Counted from the stretch's first letter, positions 46,211 to 57,160 are shown. The stretch: DNA of 64,000 nt from Chrysopilus asiliformis (GCA_964034945.1 OZ035960.1:103810933-103874932), one strand, 5' to 3'. Program-made: numbers and translations. Notes: a model not told the origin generated them from the letters alone.

Positions 46211-46612
46211 ATGGCGTTTTCTACTGGCATATACTTTTTGCTCTACAATTGCTCTAAACTTGCTCTAGAAATCCTCTAACGTGGCTTGCTCCAAGAACTT
46301 GTGTTCGACAGCGATCTTTTATCGGTCGAAAAAGAGTTGCAAAGGTTGTTTGCGAGCGCAAAAGGAGCAGTTATCGAGCAATTTTGTGATGTGCCGAACG
46401 TAGCCAGATTTGAATTGCCTTTTTGAGGTTAGGACTAACAAAATCCAAAATGTATTGGAACAGTGTCAAGTTAAGGATAAAATCCCAAAAATTATTTTAA
46501 TTCGCTTTATATTGTTAAGAAATGCTCGACTCGCAAGTAGAGATGCTCGAGAATGCCTTGCTCTATTCTGCGAGAGTTCTTGCTCAGAATCTCCCAGTCG
46601 AAAACGCCACAA
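46211..46612. mobile_element. 402 bp element with TGGCGTTTTC ends
   Basis: The left end TGGCGTTTTCTACTGG and the right end (inverse TGGCGTTTTCGACTGG) match with one mismatch. The interior repeats TTGCTCTA/GCTCGA motifs. No target duplication was resolved. A related block occurs near 5841. Confidence 0.6.
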
Positions 46613-47024
46613 ATCAAATATGAACAGGAGTGCTACGTCAGTGAAACATAGCTTAAAAAATTGGCAAATATAAGTAGGGTAGGACCGGGCTTGTTGAATT
46701 ACTTTTTAGAACTTAGGTTGTAGCGCGCACATAAAGTCACATATCGCTCCAATAGTTAAGCCATTCGATAGAGGGATTCCTTGACTACATTTCATAGAAG
46801 AAATTTTTTTTTAATGTTTTATTAACTGCCCTCCAGCTCAATTTAAAGGGTGATTCAACATGCCCGCCGATTTGAAGGTGGTGCGGGTAAGTTGAATAAT
46901 TGTAAGTTTTCATACTTATGAATGAAAAAACGTTATTTCTTAAGAAAAAAAAGAATGAAATAAAGTATTTTATTAAAAAAATGTCTTAAACATAAAAAAA
47001 CCTATAATTGCCAGAGGTCAATCG
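46613..47024. other. Noncoding stretch
   Basis: No supported gene and no recognised repeat. Confidence 0.45.
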
Positions 47025-47535
47025 TGAAATGCTCCATATGAGGGCAGACAAAATTTTTATGTTAAAAATCCATTTGTGTGGAAGAAAGGGGAAGGGTTTA
47101 TTCGAATTGATTTGGATGTATTGAACGTTTATGTAAAATCATATTCTAAACACATTTCGTCTCTATAAATTTTTCGATACGACGCATAGTTTCCGAGAAA
47201 CAGGAAAAAAATACTGCATGTGTATGGGACAGGGAGGAAGCAGTTGTCCGATTGAATTAAGATGTATGGATAAGTTATGTAAAATTTTATTCTAAACACA
47301 TTTTACCTTTATAAATTTTCGAGAAAATTGCAAATAACTTCGTTTGTATGGGAGAGGGAGGAAGGAAAATTTCAAGTCTCTACCTCAATTCTTTCGGAAG
47401 TTATGGTGTTCACGGACGGACAGACAGACGGACGGACATGCGAAAATCAAAATCTTTTGTCATCGATAACACTCTGGTATAGTTCATTTTGGTGCCCGAT
47501 GATTGGTTCGATGTGTTTCAAACGGTAATACTAAA
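47025..47535 (-). repeat. R1, minus-strand copy
   Basis: R1 blocks in inverse order with a short GACAGACGGACGG tract, ending CAAACGGTAATACTAAA, where a Helitron-like copy is inserted. R1 resumes as TCTAATATACTCCTATATG at 48052. Confidence 0.75.
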
Positions 47536-48051
47536 TCATACTCATATATAAAATTAAGTTGTTGTCTGTCTGTTTGTCTTTCACGTCAAAACGGCTGGAC
47601 CGATTGGCCTTAAATTTGGCATGGATGTTCACTCTTGGCCTGGTTCCAACACAGGCCTTTTGAGAAGTAGCCCGAGCGGTGAGGGGAGTAGGGGGAGGAA
47701 GTAAAGTTAATCCGAAGCTTTTTTTTCCTTATTGTTATCCTTTCGCGAGAAAACTACCGAACCGATTGGCGTGAAATTCGCCACAGATGTTCGTCGGGAT
47801 CCCTCTCTGATATATCATTGTTTAAAAGTAGACCAAGGGTGAAGGAAGTAAAGGGAGGGACTAAGGTGAATCCGAATCCGAATGGGGGGTATTGCATTTT
47901 TATTAATTTTTGGAAACCATTTTCCGAAGCGAAAAAACTTTAAAGATAAGCTCGGCCCGAGGCTATCTAATTTATAACCAACTGAATTTTGTTTTCCTAG
48001 GATCTGTTCTACTCCCGCTTTTGACCGGGAAAAGCCGGGTCCAAATTCTAG
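47536..48051 (+). mobile_element. Helitron-like non-autonomous element R2, copy 3 (diverged)
   Basis: A|TCATACTCATATATAAAATT at the start and CCAAATTCTAG|T at the end. The 3' hairpin CCCGCTTTT...AAAAGCCGGG lies about eight bases before CTAG. It is longer (516 bp) and diverged inside, but keeps CAAAACGGCTGGACCGATTG. The R1 copy at 28435 gives the empty site AAATCTAATATGC, so insertion between A and T without duplication is confirmed. Confidence 0.75.
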
Positions 48052-48342
48052 TCTAATATACTCCTATATGATATATCATAAAAAGTATAATTTAGAAATT
48101 CAGGATTCATGTCCGCGTACAATATTACAATTAAATTAATGTATATTGCCTTTAGGTGAGTTTTTTTTATTCAAAAATGTTCAACACACGTGATAAAAGG
48201 GCTCTCCATTTAATGTAAAATATATCTGCATTGAAACATTTTCATATTAAATCGTAATTCTGATTAACGTGATGTGCTAGTTTTATATTTGGTAGCAATA
48301 TAGCTAATACAATTTTGGCTTGACTTTGAATTTAAATTAAAA

Positions 48343-48562
48343 CTAGGGGCTGCGCCCCGAACCGCTTCGCGGTTCATCCCCCTTCCGCAGGTCGGCCTTC
48401 GGCCTCCCTGCCCCCGTCGGCCTACGGCCTCCACAACTACTCGGCCTTCGGCCTCGCCCCTCGCGCTTGAATTGTTGGAATTTGATGTATGGAGATGTTA
48501 CGTAAAATTATTTAAATATATTTCAGCTCTCGCCTTCCTCTTTACTCGGCCTTCGGCCTCGA
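48343..48562. repeat. GC-rich cluster of CGGCCTTCGGCC hairpins
   Basis: GGGGCTGCGCCCC, GAACCGCTTCGCGGTTC, four CGGCCTTCGGCCTC-type units (one with TACGGCC) and one more at 48547. Each is a perfect or near-perfect short hairpin, sharply GC-rich against AT-rich flanks. Confidence 0.85.
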
Positions 48563-48803
48563 GTCAAATGCATATAGTTAACCCAAAAAAGGGAAATTTT
48601 TTTAGAGACATTTTTCTTTGTGACTCAACGGTGTATTACAAAATCGTACTGTTTACTTACAATATATTCAATAACGGTAAAAGGTGGTTATCCACACGGG
48701 GAAAGACAATATTGTGGGAAATGTTATTCTTTTTAATTCATGTCATACATTGAAGCACCAAATCCCTTTAGAATTGCAGAAGATAGCAGGTGAGGGCTAT
48801 ACA

Positions 48804-49307
48804 TAACGATGGTGTCTATACTGTTTTTCGCAGTATTATATTGTTTTTCAGACTCCAATACTGCATAATTGCTTTTTTCCCCAAAATACTGTATTTAAAT
48901 ACTCAGAAAACTTTAATTCTTTAACGTTTCGAAATTCAAATTTATTAATAGCAATGCAAAACGTCAGTGGCAACACAAAACAGTGGCAACACATGGCAAG
49001 TGTAAATACATTCAAACGACGAACAGCGAAGTATTTATGGCAACATGTCATATAGATTCGCTTCTTCCTTTCCCCATCGATTACTGTCTTGTCATTATTC
49101 ATCCTTCTTCAGAACGCGTTACTTTGATTTTGCTTTCCATTATTAATTTAAAAGAATAAAAATGTCGAAATTAAGAGCAAAGACACAAATTTTCATTGAA
49201 TAAAATTTATACTGCGAAAAATACTGTTTTTTCAAATCGATTTACTGCTTTTTTAAATTTTTAGGTGAAATATACTGTTTTTTGTCCGAAAAAAGATACC
49301 ATCGTTA
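48804..49307. mobile_element. H3: 504 bp hAT-like non-autonomous element
   Basis: The ends are TAACGATGGTGTCT and, inverted, TAACGATGGTATCT, fitting YARNG. The exact 8-bp duplication GCTATACA lies at 48796-48803 and 49308-49315. The subterminal regions carry ATACTGTTTTTCGCAG-type repeats in both orientations. There is no transposase. Confidence 0.85.
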
Positions 49308-49479
49308 GCTATACATAAAAAGGAGGGGTAGATATTAGTGAGCAAAAATTTTCCCTGCGGGCTGACCTCTCTCATGGTGAAAATAGGATCCGAAACCCTT
49401 AAGCGCATAAAGAGGTTTCAAGGGAGGGAAAGGGGTTGCTATTAAACTGGATCCGACACCCTTGAGTAAGAGATATCAG

Positions 49480-50170
49480 AAGAAACGGGGATTGACATCA
49501 AAAAGAATCATATCCTTTATTCTTGTCAATAACTGTACCTGTGTGCAAAGTTTGATCAAAATCGGCCGCGCCGTTTTTGCGTGATGCCGGAACAAACATT
49601 CAGTCAAACAGACAGAAATACCGACCGACATACAGACAGATGTACAAACATAAATTTTAAGCATAACAAAACCTATAATATTCCTTGTGATATTCCTATT
49701 GTGATATTCCTATTGTGATATTCCTATCAAAATTCGAACAGTTGTATCAAAATTCCAGTTTGAAGTCAAACTTTCTAATAAGATTTTTTAAAATTTGTTC
49801 CAATAGGACTTTGATGTATGGGAGTTTTATTTAGAATCATATCCTAAATAACTTTTGTTCTTGGACTTTTTAGATAAGATGTTTTTGAGATATTCGCAAA
49901 AAACGTTTTCGTTCGTATGGGGGGTACCCCCCCTAATGGTCCATTTTTGCCCATTAACGAACTTAGCCTCGCATTTTACGAAAAATAAATCTGCGCAAAA
50001 TTTCAAGTCTGTAGCTCAATCCGTGCGCCCGCAGTCCGCGCCACAGAGTGACGGACGGACAGACGGACGGACAGACGGACGGACAGACGGACGGACAGAC
50101 GGACGGACGGACATGCTAAATTCAATTTTTTTTTATCATTCTAAACACTCTAATACCCAATTCGTTTTTC
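49480..50170 (-). repeat. Diverged R1-type segments
   Basis: AAAATCGGCCGCGCCGTTTT with a CAGACAGA tract (49590-49650), then R1-like blocks (TCCAATAGGACTTTGATGTA, the TTTCAAGTCTGTAGCTCAAT block) and a GGACAGACGGAC tract at 50050-50115. This subfamily matches 61735-62275 in the opposite orientation. Confidence 0.65.
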
Positions 50171-50269
50171 AGCCTCCTCACGGGCAAGCTAAAACCGTGT
50201 CTTGACTTGGGATTTTTCATCGCAGAGATTTTATAATTGACCAATCAGAGCTTGAGTTGATGACGATAT

Positions 50270-50480
50270 ACAAACGAAAATGTTTTTTGTGAATATCTCA
50301 AAAACTGTGTATCTTATCAAAAAAGTGCAAGAACAAAAGTTACTTAGGATATGATTCTACATAAAACTCCCATACATCAAAATCCGATTGGAATAAATTT
50401 TAAAAAATCTTGTTTTAACAACTGTTCGAATTTAGATACGAATATCACCATACGGGTTTTCAATAATTGTTAGATTGGCA
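50270..50480 (+). repeat. R1-type 3' module, plus orientation
   Basis: TTTTTTGTGAATATCTCAAA, AAAAAAGTGCAAGAACAAAAG, ATTCTACATAAAACTCCCAT and CACCATACGGGTTTTCAATA match 62035-62240. Confidence 0.65.
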
Positions 50481-50507
50481 ATTATAGCTTTTGTTATGTT
50501 TTAAAAT

Positions 50508-51607
50508 AAGGATCATCAAAATCGGAGCCGCTGGAGCACTGCGGAAAGAAATCCAAACAAAATCGCTTTGCCTTTTAAATATATAGATTCGTGATCAGCG
50601 ACCCCGAAAACCCCCTAATGACATTTTTTCCCGGAAAAATGGGAAAACGGATATTTGCATTATCCTTACAGGACCTTCCGTTATGAATTTTGAAAATCTA
50701 ACACCGGATTCGTGATCAGCGACCCCAAAAATCCCCGAGTGGTACTTTTCAGCCTCCTATTGAGCAGGATTCATGGCGAAAATCACGGTTTAAAAACACT
50801 CAAACCCCCTTTACCCCCCGTTCACCCCCTTAGCTATAAAATTTCGAAAAATCTCGATGGTTGGGACATATTCTGAAAGTTTCAAGTCTCTATCTTGAGG
50901 GGTTTGGGCTGGGCGTCAGGTTAAACGATTTTATATATAGAGCAGATGGTTTTCACTTTTTCCAATAAAGACTCAATTTCAACAAAAAAAAAATAAAAAA
51001 AAAAATATTTTGCCACCGCTTAGAATTGAACCCGTACCTGGCGCGATGTAGTTTACACTTATTCAGTATTAAGAATATAAATTTTAAAGATAAATTAAGT
51101 AATAAAAAAACAGGCAGTCATTGGGGACTGCCAACAGAAGTGAAAACAATAATATATGTAAGGTAATTTTGTCGTGTATTTATGCCTATATATTTTTTAA
51201 CCTGAAATTTTGAAAATATATGCTAATAAGCAGTAAATGTCAAATAAAAGTCAATATGCATATTAAGGTTTGAATTCCTGAGCAGCACATGATTTTCTTA
51301 TACAACAAATAGCTACAGATATTTAATTCTTTCTGTATAAGAATGCCACGTGCTGTTCAGAAATTTTCTGTGTAATTTTATTTTGCTGTATATATTTTTC
51401 AAAAAAAATCGATTTTTTGTTATTTTCTGTCTCATTTTATTTTGCTGTATATTTTCCAAAAAAACAAATCGATTTTTTGCTGTATAACAAAGTCACGTGC
51501 TGTTCAGAAATTTTCTGTCTCATTTTATTTTGCTCTATACAGTCTTCAAAAAAAAAACCGACTTTTTCTGTATAAAAAAATCAAATGAAAGCAAATCAGC
51601 ATTCTTA
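50508..51607 (+). repeat. Direct duplication, copy 1 (contains R4 and a tRNA-like segment)
   Basis: About 1.1 kb matching 52367-53461 in the same order: the TCGGAGCCGCTGGAGC block, ATTCGTGATCAGCGACCCC, GGTTTAAAAACAC, the tRNA-like segment, GGCAGTCATTGGGGACTGCC (itself a hairpin) and ACGTGCTGTTCAGAAATTTTC repeats. Confidence 0.8.
51009..51077 (-). repeat. tRNA-derived SINE-like segment, copy a
   Basis: The minus strand contains GGTACGGGTTCAATTCTAAG, a B-box-like GGTTCAANTC core. It is not a full cloverleaf. Confidence 0.5.
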
Positions 51608-52165
51608 ACCCATTTATTCGCCACCCGGTAAGAATTCTTACCACAACTTTGAATATTCATCAAAGCTCATCAAATTACTTTTTCGTTGATTGGGTAATTG
51701 GATTTTCCCATTTTTGGCCACAAAACAGACAAAAACCCTCCCAGAAACGTAAAAATACTCGTTTCTCGCCATTGGTAAGAATTCGTATTACAAAACCTTT
51801 TTTCACATTTTTGTTTATTTTTTCGAAGAATGTACCGCAAAGCGGTAAGGGGTTGAGCCCTTAGATCATTTTTATTCCAAAATCAATAAAAATTCTCACG
51901 TTTTTCTGGAAAAAATACCACATATTGAGCATATCAGAGTATTGGCTATTTGTCGTGGTTAAGAATTTTTACCACAATTTTCCGGAAAACTGTGGGTCGG
52001 AAAATTCTGAAACTTTTTGAAAGTCATATTCGACCCAAAAGTAGCTTCCACACGAATTTTGATGGAAAAATTATTCAGGAGCAAAAATGTAAACTTAAAG
52101 ATAAATTAAGTAATAAAATATTAAAAAAAGTAAATAGATCAACAAAAAAAAATTGAAAAGAAAAA
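51608..52165. other. Noncoding spacer between duplications
   Basis: No supported gene. It repeats GGTAAGAATTCTTACC-type sequence (51629-51641), a short palindrome, and AGAATTTTTACCACAA variants. Confidence 0.45.
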
Positions 52166-52173
52166 AAAAGAAT

Positions 52174-52250
52174 TTTGCACCGATAGGAATTGAACCCGGT
52201 GCTTGGCGCATGGCAGTCCAACTTCTAACTCACTGCACTAATCAGACAGT
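52174..52250 (-). repeat. tRNA-derived SINE-like segment, copy b
   Basis: The minus strand reads TTAGTGCAGTGAGTTAGAAG (A-box-like) and later CCGGGTTCAATTCCTATCGG (B-box-like, T-arm). Spacing suits a tRNA-derived pol III promoter. The 5' acceptor strand does not pair, so it is not a functional tRNA gene. Confidence 0.6.
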
Positions 52251-52366
52251 ACGGAATGTCGTTTTAACATTGAAGACTTAGTTAGTGGCATATTCATAAT
52301 TTTGAAAGGGAAATAACTAATAAAGTATTATTAAAATATCTACAGCTATAGAGCTTTCATTTAAAA

Positions 52367-53461
52367 AAGGATCATCGAAATCGGAGCCGCTGGAGCTCTG
52401 CGGAAAGAAATCCAAACAAAATCGCTTTGCCTTTTAAATATATAGATTCGTGATCAGCGACCCCGATAACCCCCTAATGACATTTTTCCCGGAAAAAATG
52501 GGAAAACGGATATTTGCATTATCCTTACAGGACCTTCCGTTTTGAATTTTGAAAATCTAACACCGGATTCGTGACCAGCGACCCCAAAAATCCCCGAGTG
52601 ATACTTTTCAGCCTCCTATTGAGCAGGATTCATGGCGAAAATCACGGTTTAAAAACACCCAAACCCCCTTTACTCCCCGTTCACCCCCTTAGGGGTAAAA
52701 TTTCGGAAAATCTCACCTTAGTGAGCGCCTACGCGATGGTTGGGACATATTCTGAAAGTTTCAAGTCTATCTTCATGGATTTGGGCTAGCGTCAGGTTAA
52801 ACGATTTTATATATAGAGAAGATGGTTTTCACTTTTTCCAATAAAAGACGATGCGTAACAGATATTCTTAATTTTACGTTTAAAAAACTCAATTTCAACA
52901 AAAAAAAAATAAAAAAAAAATATTTTGCCACCGCTCAGAATTGAACCCGTACCTGGCGCGATGTAGTTTACACTTATTCAGTAGTAAGAATATAAATTTT
53001 AAAGATAAATTAAGTAATAAAAAAACAGGCAGTCATTGGGGACTGCCAACAGAAGTGAAAACAATAATATATGTAAGGTAATTTTGTCGTGTACCTATAT
53101 ATTTTTCAACCTGAAATTTCGAAAATATATGCTAATAAACAGTAAATTTTAAATAAAAGTCAATTATGTATACTAAGGTTTGAATTCCTGAACAGCGCAT
53201 GATATTCTTATACAAAAAATGGCTAGATATTTAATTTTTTGTTGTATAACAAAGTCACGCGCTGTTCAGAGATTTTCTGTCTCATTTTATTTTGCCGTAT
53301 GAAATTTTCCAAAAAAAAATCGATTTTTTGTTGTATAACAAAGTCACGTGCTGTTCAGAAATTTCCTCGCTAATTTTATTTTGCTCTGTACTGTCTACCA
53401 AAAAAAATCAATTTTTTCTGTATAAAAAAATCAAATGAAAGCGAATCACAGCATTCTTAAG
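52367..53461 (+). repeat. Direct duplication, copy 2
   Basis: Second copy of 50508-51607, with a 36-bp insertion-like difference near 52845 (GACGATGCGTAACAG) and many substitutions. Confidence 0.8.
52924..52982 (-). repeat. tRNA-derived SINE-like segment, copy c
   Basis: Equivalent of copy a inside the second duplication, with GGGTTCAATTCTGAG on the minus strand. Confidence 0.5.
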
Positions 53462-53583
53462 CTGTTAAAGTGACGCGAACTCATGAGATTTTACCCATCC
53501 AAAAATCACCCAACGCGCCTAAAGAAGTATAATATAAATAAAATAAATAATTTAAGGTCAAAAAAAAAATTTAAAAAAAAACA

Positions 53584-53645
53584 TTTTGTCACCACTCGGA
53601 ATCGAACCCGCACATCTGGCGCATTGTAGTCTAACACTTATTTAG
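53584..53645 (-). repeat. tRNA-derived SINE-like segment, copy d
   Basis: Best B-box of the set: GCGGGTTCGATTCCGAG on the minus strand, preceded by AAGTGTTAGACTACAATG. Confidence 0.55.
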
Positions 53646-53694
53646 GAGTAAAAATGTAAACTTAAAGATAAATTAAGTAATAATATATTAAAAA

Positions 53695-53950
53695 ATAAAA
53701 AAAATTTTTTAAAAAAAAGCTTTTATTAAAAAAGAATGCACTAAAAAGAAAAAAATAATTTTCTGGACGCTGTGTATCACAAATATAAAAGCTTTTTAAA
53801 AGCGAGATAAATTTTTATTTTATTGTTATATGCTTTATCACGCTTTTTAAAAGCTTTTATATTTGTGATACACAGCGTCCAGAAAATTATTTTTTTCTTT
53901 TTAGTGCATTCTTTTTTAATAAAAGCTTTTTTTTAAAAAATTTTTTTTAT
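53695..53950. repeat. Near-perfect hairpin, arms about 110 bp
   Basis: Left arm 53695-53804 and right arm 53841-53950 are inverses, carrying AGAATGCACTAAAAAG, TTTTCTGGACGCTGTGTATC and TATAAAAGCTTTTTAAAAGC. The loop is about 36 bp. A diverged relative lies at 10310-10510. Confidence 0.85.
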
Positions 53951-54028
53951 TTTTTTTATTTTGTTCTTTTTAGTCTTCGAATATATATCCTTACATTTGA
54001 GATGTCCTTACAGGCTTTTTAACTTGAG

Positions 54029-54630
54029 AATCGTATTCAGCGACCCCAAAAACCCCCAGAATAGATTTTTTTCCGGAAAATTTGGAGAAAAGGATAATCA
54101 CGTTATCCTTACAGGACCTTCCGTTATCCTTACTGACTTTTTAATGACAGATTCGGATTCAGCGACCCCAAAAACCCCCAGAATAGATTTTTTTCCGGAA
54201 AATTTGGAGAAAAGGATAATCACGTTATCCTTACAGGACCTTCCGTTATCCTTACAGATTTTTTAATGACAGATTCGGATTCAGCGACCCCAAAAACCCC
54301 CAGAATAGATTTTTTTCCGAAAAATTTGGAGAAAAGGATAATCACGTTATCCTTACAGGACCTTCCGTTATCCTTACAGACTTTTTAATGACAGATTCGG
54401 ATTCAGCGACCTCAAAAACCCCCAGAATAGATTTTTTTCCGGAAAATTTGGAGAAAAGGATAATCACGTTATCCTTACAGGACCTTCCGTTATCCTTACT
54501 GACTTTTTAATGACAGATTCGGATTCAGCGATCCCAAAAACACCCAGAATAGATTTTTTTCCGGAAAATTTGGAGAAAAGGATAATCACGTTATCCTTAC
54601 AGGACCTTCCGTTATCCTTACAAGGACGAA
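54029..54630 (+). repeat. 122-bp tandem repeat, five units (family R6)
   Basis: Units start near 54029, 54151, 54273, 54395 and 54517. Each has GATTCGGATTCAGCGACCCC, a CCCCCAGAATAGATTTTT block, CCGGAAAATTTGGAGAAAAG, GATAATCACGTTATCC (a near-palindrome) and TTACAGGACCTTCCGTTATC. Units are over 95% alike. Confidence 0.95.
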
Positions 54631-54785
54631 GTAGTGAAAATATTGTATTGTCATCGGACTTATATAAGTGTGCAAAATTTCAAGTCAATCGGACAAGTGG
54701 AAGTGGGTCAAAATTTGATTGCAAGATTTGACCCCGACAAACAAACAAACAAACAAACAGACAGACAAACAAACAGACAAGATAG
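54631..54785 (+). repeat. R6 right flank with CAAA/CAGA tract
   Basis: CAAAATTTCAAGTCAATCGG, AGATTTGACCCCGAC and (ACAAACAAAC)n, as at 30370-30430 and, inverted, 9780-9900. Confidence 0.7.
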
Positions 54786-54853
54786 CGAGCTAAATAAAAG
54801 CTTTTAATAAAAGTAAAAAAATCAAAAAAAAAAAATTGAAAAGAAAAAAAAAG

Positions 54854-54930
54854 AATTTGTCATCGATAAGAATTGAACCCGGGCCTGGCGCATGGTAGTC
54901 CAACTTCTAACTCACTGCACTAATCGAACA
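54854..54930 (-). repeat. tRNA-derived SINE-like segment, copy e
   Basis: Close match to copy b, with the same downstream sequence (ACATTGAAGACTTAGTTAGC, then GCTATAGAGCTTTCATTT), so about 330 bp from 54826 duplicates 52143-52460. Confidence 0.55.
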
Positions 54931-55567
54931 GTACGAAATGTCGTTTTAACATTGAAGACTTAGTTAGCGGCATATTTATAATTTTGAAAGGCAAATTACT
55001 AATAAAGTATTATTAAAAATGGGGAAAAAAGTAAAACGGACATATCTACAGCTATAGAGCTTTCATTTAAAAAAAAAATCATCAAAATCGGTTCAATAGG
55101 AACTCCAGGAGCTCTGTCGAAAGAAATCCATACAAAATCGCTTTGCCTTTTAAATATATAGATATGAATGCACTGACTGGTAAATGAATTAGATTGGCAG
55201 GTGTTCAATTTCGTATATTTGTAAATTATTAAAATATCGATTTCAGAGGACAATAAAAATTAAATTAGGCGGGATATACCTGTAATTTAGACCGGTTCGA
55301 CCACAAAAAAAATTAATAAATGTTCGCTATTGTTTACTAAACTTAATCAAAAATACTGGTTTTTTGTGTAATTAGAGGTAATTTGTTTTTGATTACACCA
55401 ACATGCAGAGAAAAAATAGTAAATTCAATTATTTCATAATGGAGAATCCGTACTATTACTAAAATAGTTCAATTCAATTACAAAAATAGTCGATTTAACC
55501 ACAAAATATAAAATTTCACCACTAAGTAGTTCAATTTATTATAAAGTTACCAGATTTCGACTATTTT
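54931..55567. other. Noncoding stretch
   Basis: After the duplicated segment (to about 55165) no repeat or gene is recognised. Confidence 0.45.
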
Positions 55568-55985
55568 TATACTCTATATGATATATCATATATTAGTATA
55601 TTAGATTTAGTATACGGTTTATAACGTATCGAACCAATTATCAGACACAAAAATGAACTACACCAGGGTGTTAGGGATGACAAAAGATTTTGATTTTCGC
55701 ATGTCCGTCCGTCTGTCCATCCGTCTCTCTGTCCTCTGTCAATCTGTGAATACCATAACATTCGAAAGAAATAAGCTAGAGACTTGATATTTTGTACAGT
55801 TGCGTTTCTCGTAAATGTCTAGGCTAAGTTCTTGAACGGGCAAAGTTGGACCATTCCTTCCCCACTCCCCCAAACAAACGAAGTTATTTGCAATTTTCTC
55901 AAAAACGGAGAGTCATATTGAAAATTTATTAAGGGAAAAAGTATTTAGAATAGAATTTTGCATAACTCATCTGTTATGCCCGAAA
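55568..55985 (+). repeat. R1, plus-strand copy
   Basis: TATACTCTATATGATATATC start, ATGAACTACACCAGGGTGTT, a short (GTCY)n tract, the AGCTAGAGACTTGATATTTT block, GTTCTTGAACGGGCAAAG and CAATTTTCTCAAAAACGG. Confidence 0.8.
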
Positions 55986-56184
55986 GCAAAACTTTAAATT
56001 AAAAATACTGGATTTTAAAATGGGCGAAATAAAACAAAGTGATAAATTTATAATAAAATTAACAATTTAATAAATCAATTAAATGAACAATTAATATAAC
56101 AATTCTATCAAACTTATATTAATATAAAGAATAAAACTTGCTAATAATGATGTAAGAGAATGCGTATTTTTTATAATACGATTA

Positions 56185-57160
56185 AAATATCATTTACTAT
56201 CGGAAAGTATTCCTTATAATAAATGATTAAATAAAATTGAATTATTTGTTTATTATCGGAAAGTATTCCATATAATAAACAAATCAAATGAATTATGGTG
56301 ATTGAAAAAACCTTTATGTAAAGGTATCGTTTAGTAAACGATTTTTAAATGAAATTGAAGTATTTGTTTATTATTGGAAAGTATTCCATATAATAAACAA
56401 ATCAAATGAATTGTGAATGAAAAAAAAAACCTTAATGCCTGGAGCCCAATGAACGCAACGCGAACGCAGAAACTGTCACTTACAAGTTTGTTCCATAGAA
56501 ATCATTTGAAGTGAGCATAGTGAACGCAGTGAACGCAACTACAACGCAAAAGTTTGCAAACTTCTAACTTTGCCGCAACAATTCTGCGTTGACAGTTCAT
56601 AAAGTGAGGTTGGGGAAATGTTGTTCGAGGAAAAATTGATAGCCTTAGTGCAATAACATACAAATAAAAAAGATAAAGACCAACAAAGCAAATTATCGCT
56701 TCGAAATTATCCATTTGTGTAATTTTGCCAACTTTATACCACTTTATATTATGTCACTTGTACTACTTCACGAGATGCCATTGGGCTCTGCCGCCGAAAT
56801 GTTGCGCTGCGTGACAGTTCACAGCGTTGGAGTTGCGTTCGCGTTGCGTTCATTGGGCTCCAGAGGTTATGGAAAGGAATCGTTTATTATTGGAAAATGT
56901 TCCTTATAATAAACGATTTTTAATGAAATTGAAATATTTGTTTATTATTGGAAAGTATTCCATATAATAAACAAATCAAATATATTCGTACGCGAGAAAA
57001 ACCCTAATACAATTATATGTAATTGTACGCGAGAAAAACCCTAATACTAGAAAAGTGGATCGTTTATAGTCGGAAAATATTCCTTACAATAAACGATTCA
57101 ACTACAGTCAGAATATTTGCTTATTATCGGAAAGTGTTCCTTATAATAAACAAACAAACT
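56185..57160. repeat. Tandem cluster of alternating stem-loops
   Basis: Eight hairpins of two alternating types. Type A: ATCGTTTATTAT, inner GGAAAATGTTCC, ATAATAAACGAT (56191, a collapsed form at 56323, 56878, 57058). Type B: ATTTGTTTATTAT, inner GGAAAGTATTCC, ATAATAAACAAAT (56243, 56359, 56935, 57115). The inner GGAA...TTCC is itself inverted. Stems are conserved while linkers vary. CGCGAGAAAAACCCTAATAC is repeated near 56990 and 57027. Confidence 0.8.
56439..56863. mobile_element. 425 bp MITE inserted in the stem-loop cluster
   Basis: The left end CTGGAGCCCAATGAACGCAA and its right inverse match over about 31 bp. The interior contains further GAACGCA/TGCGTT copies. No exact target duplication was resolved. 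Confidence 0.75.

Noticed and set aside
52174..52250. Functional tRNA gene
   Set aside because: A- and B-box-like cores are present, but the 5' acceptor strand does not pair with the 3' end and no complete cloverleaf can be drawn.
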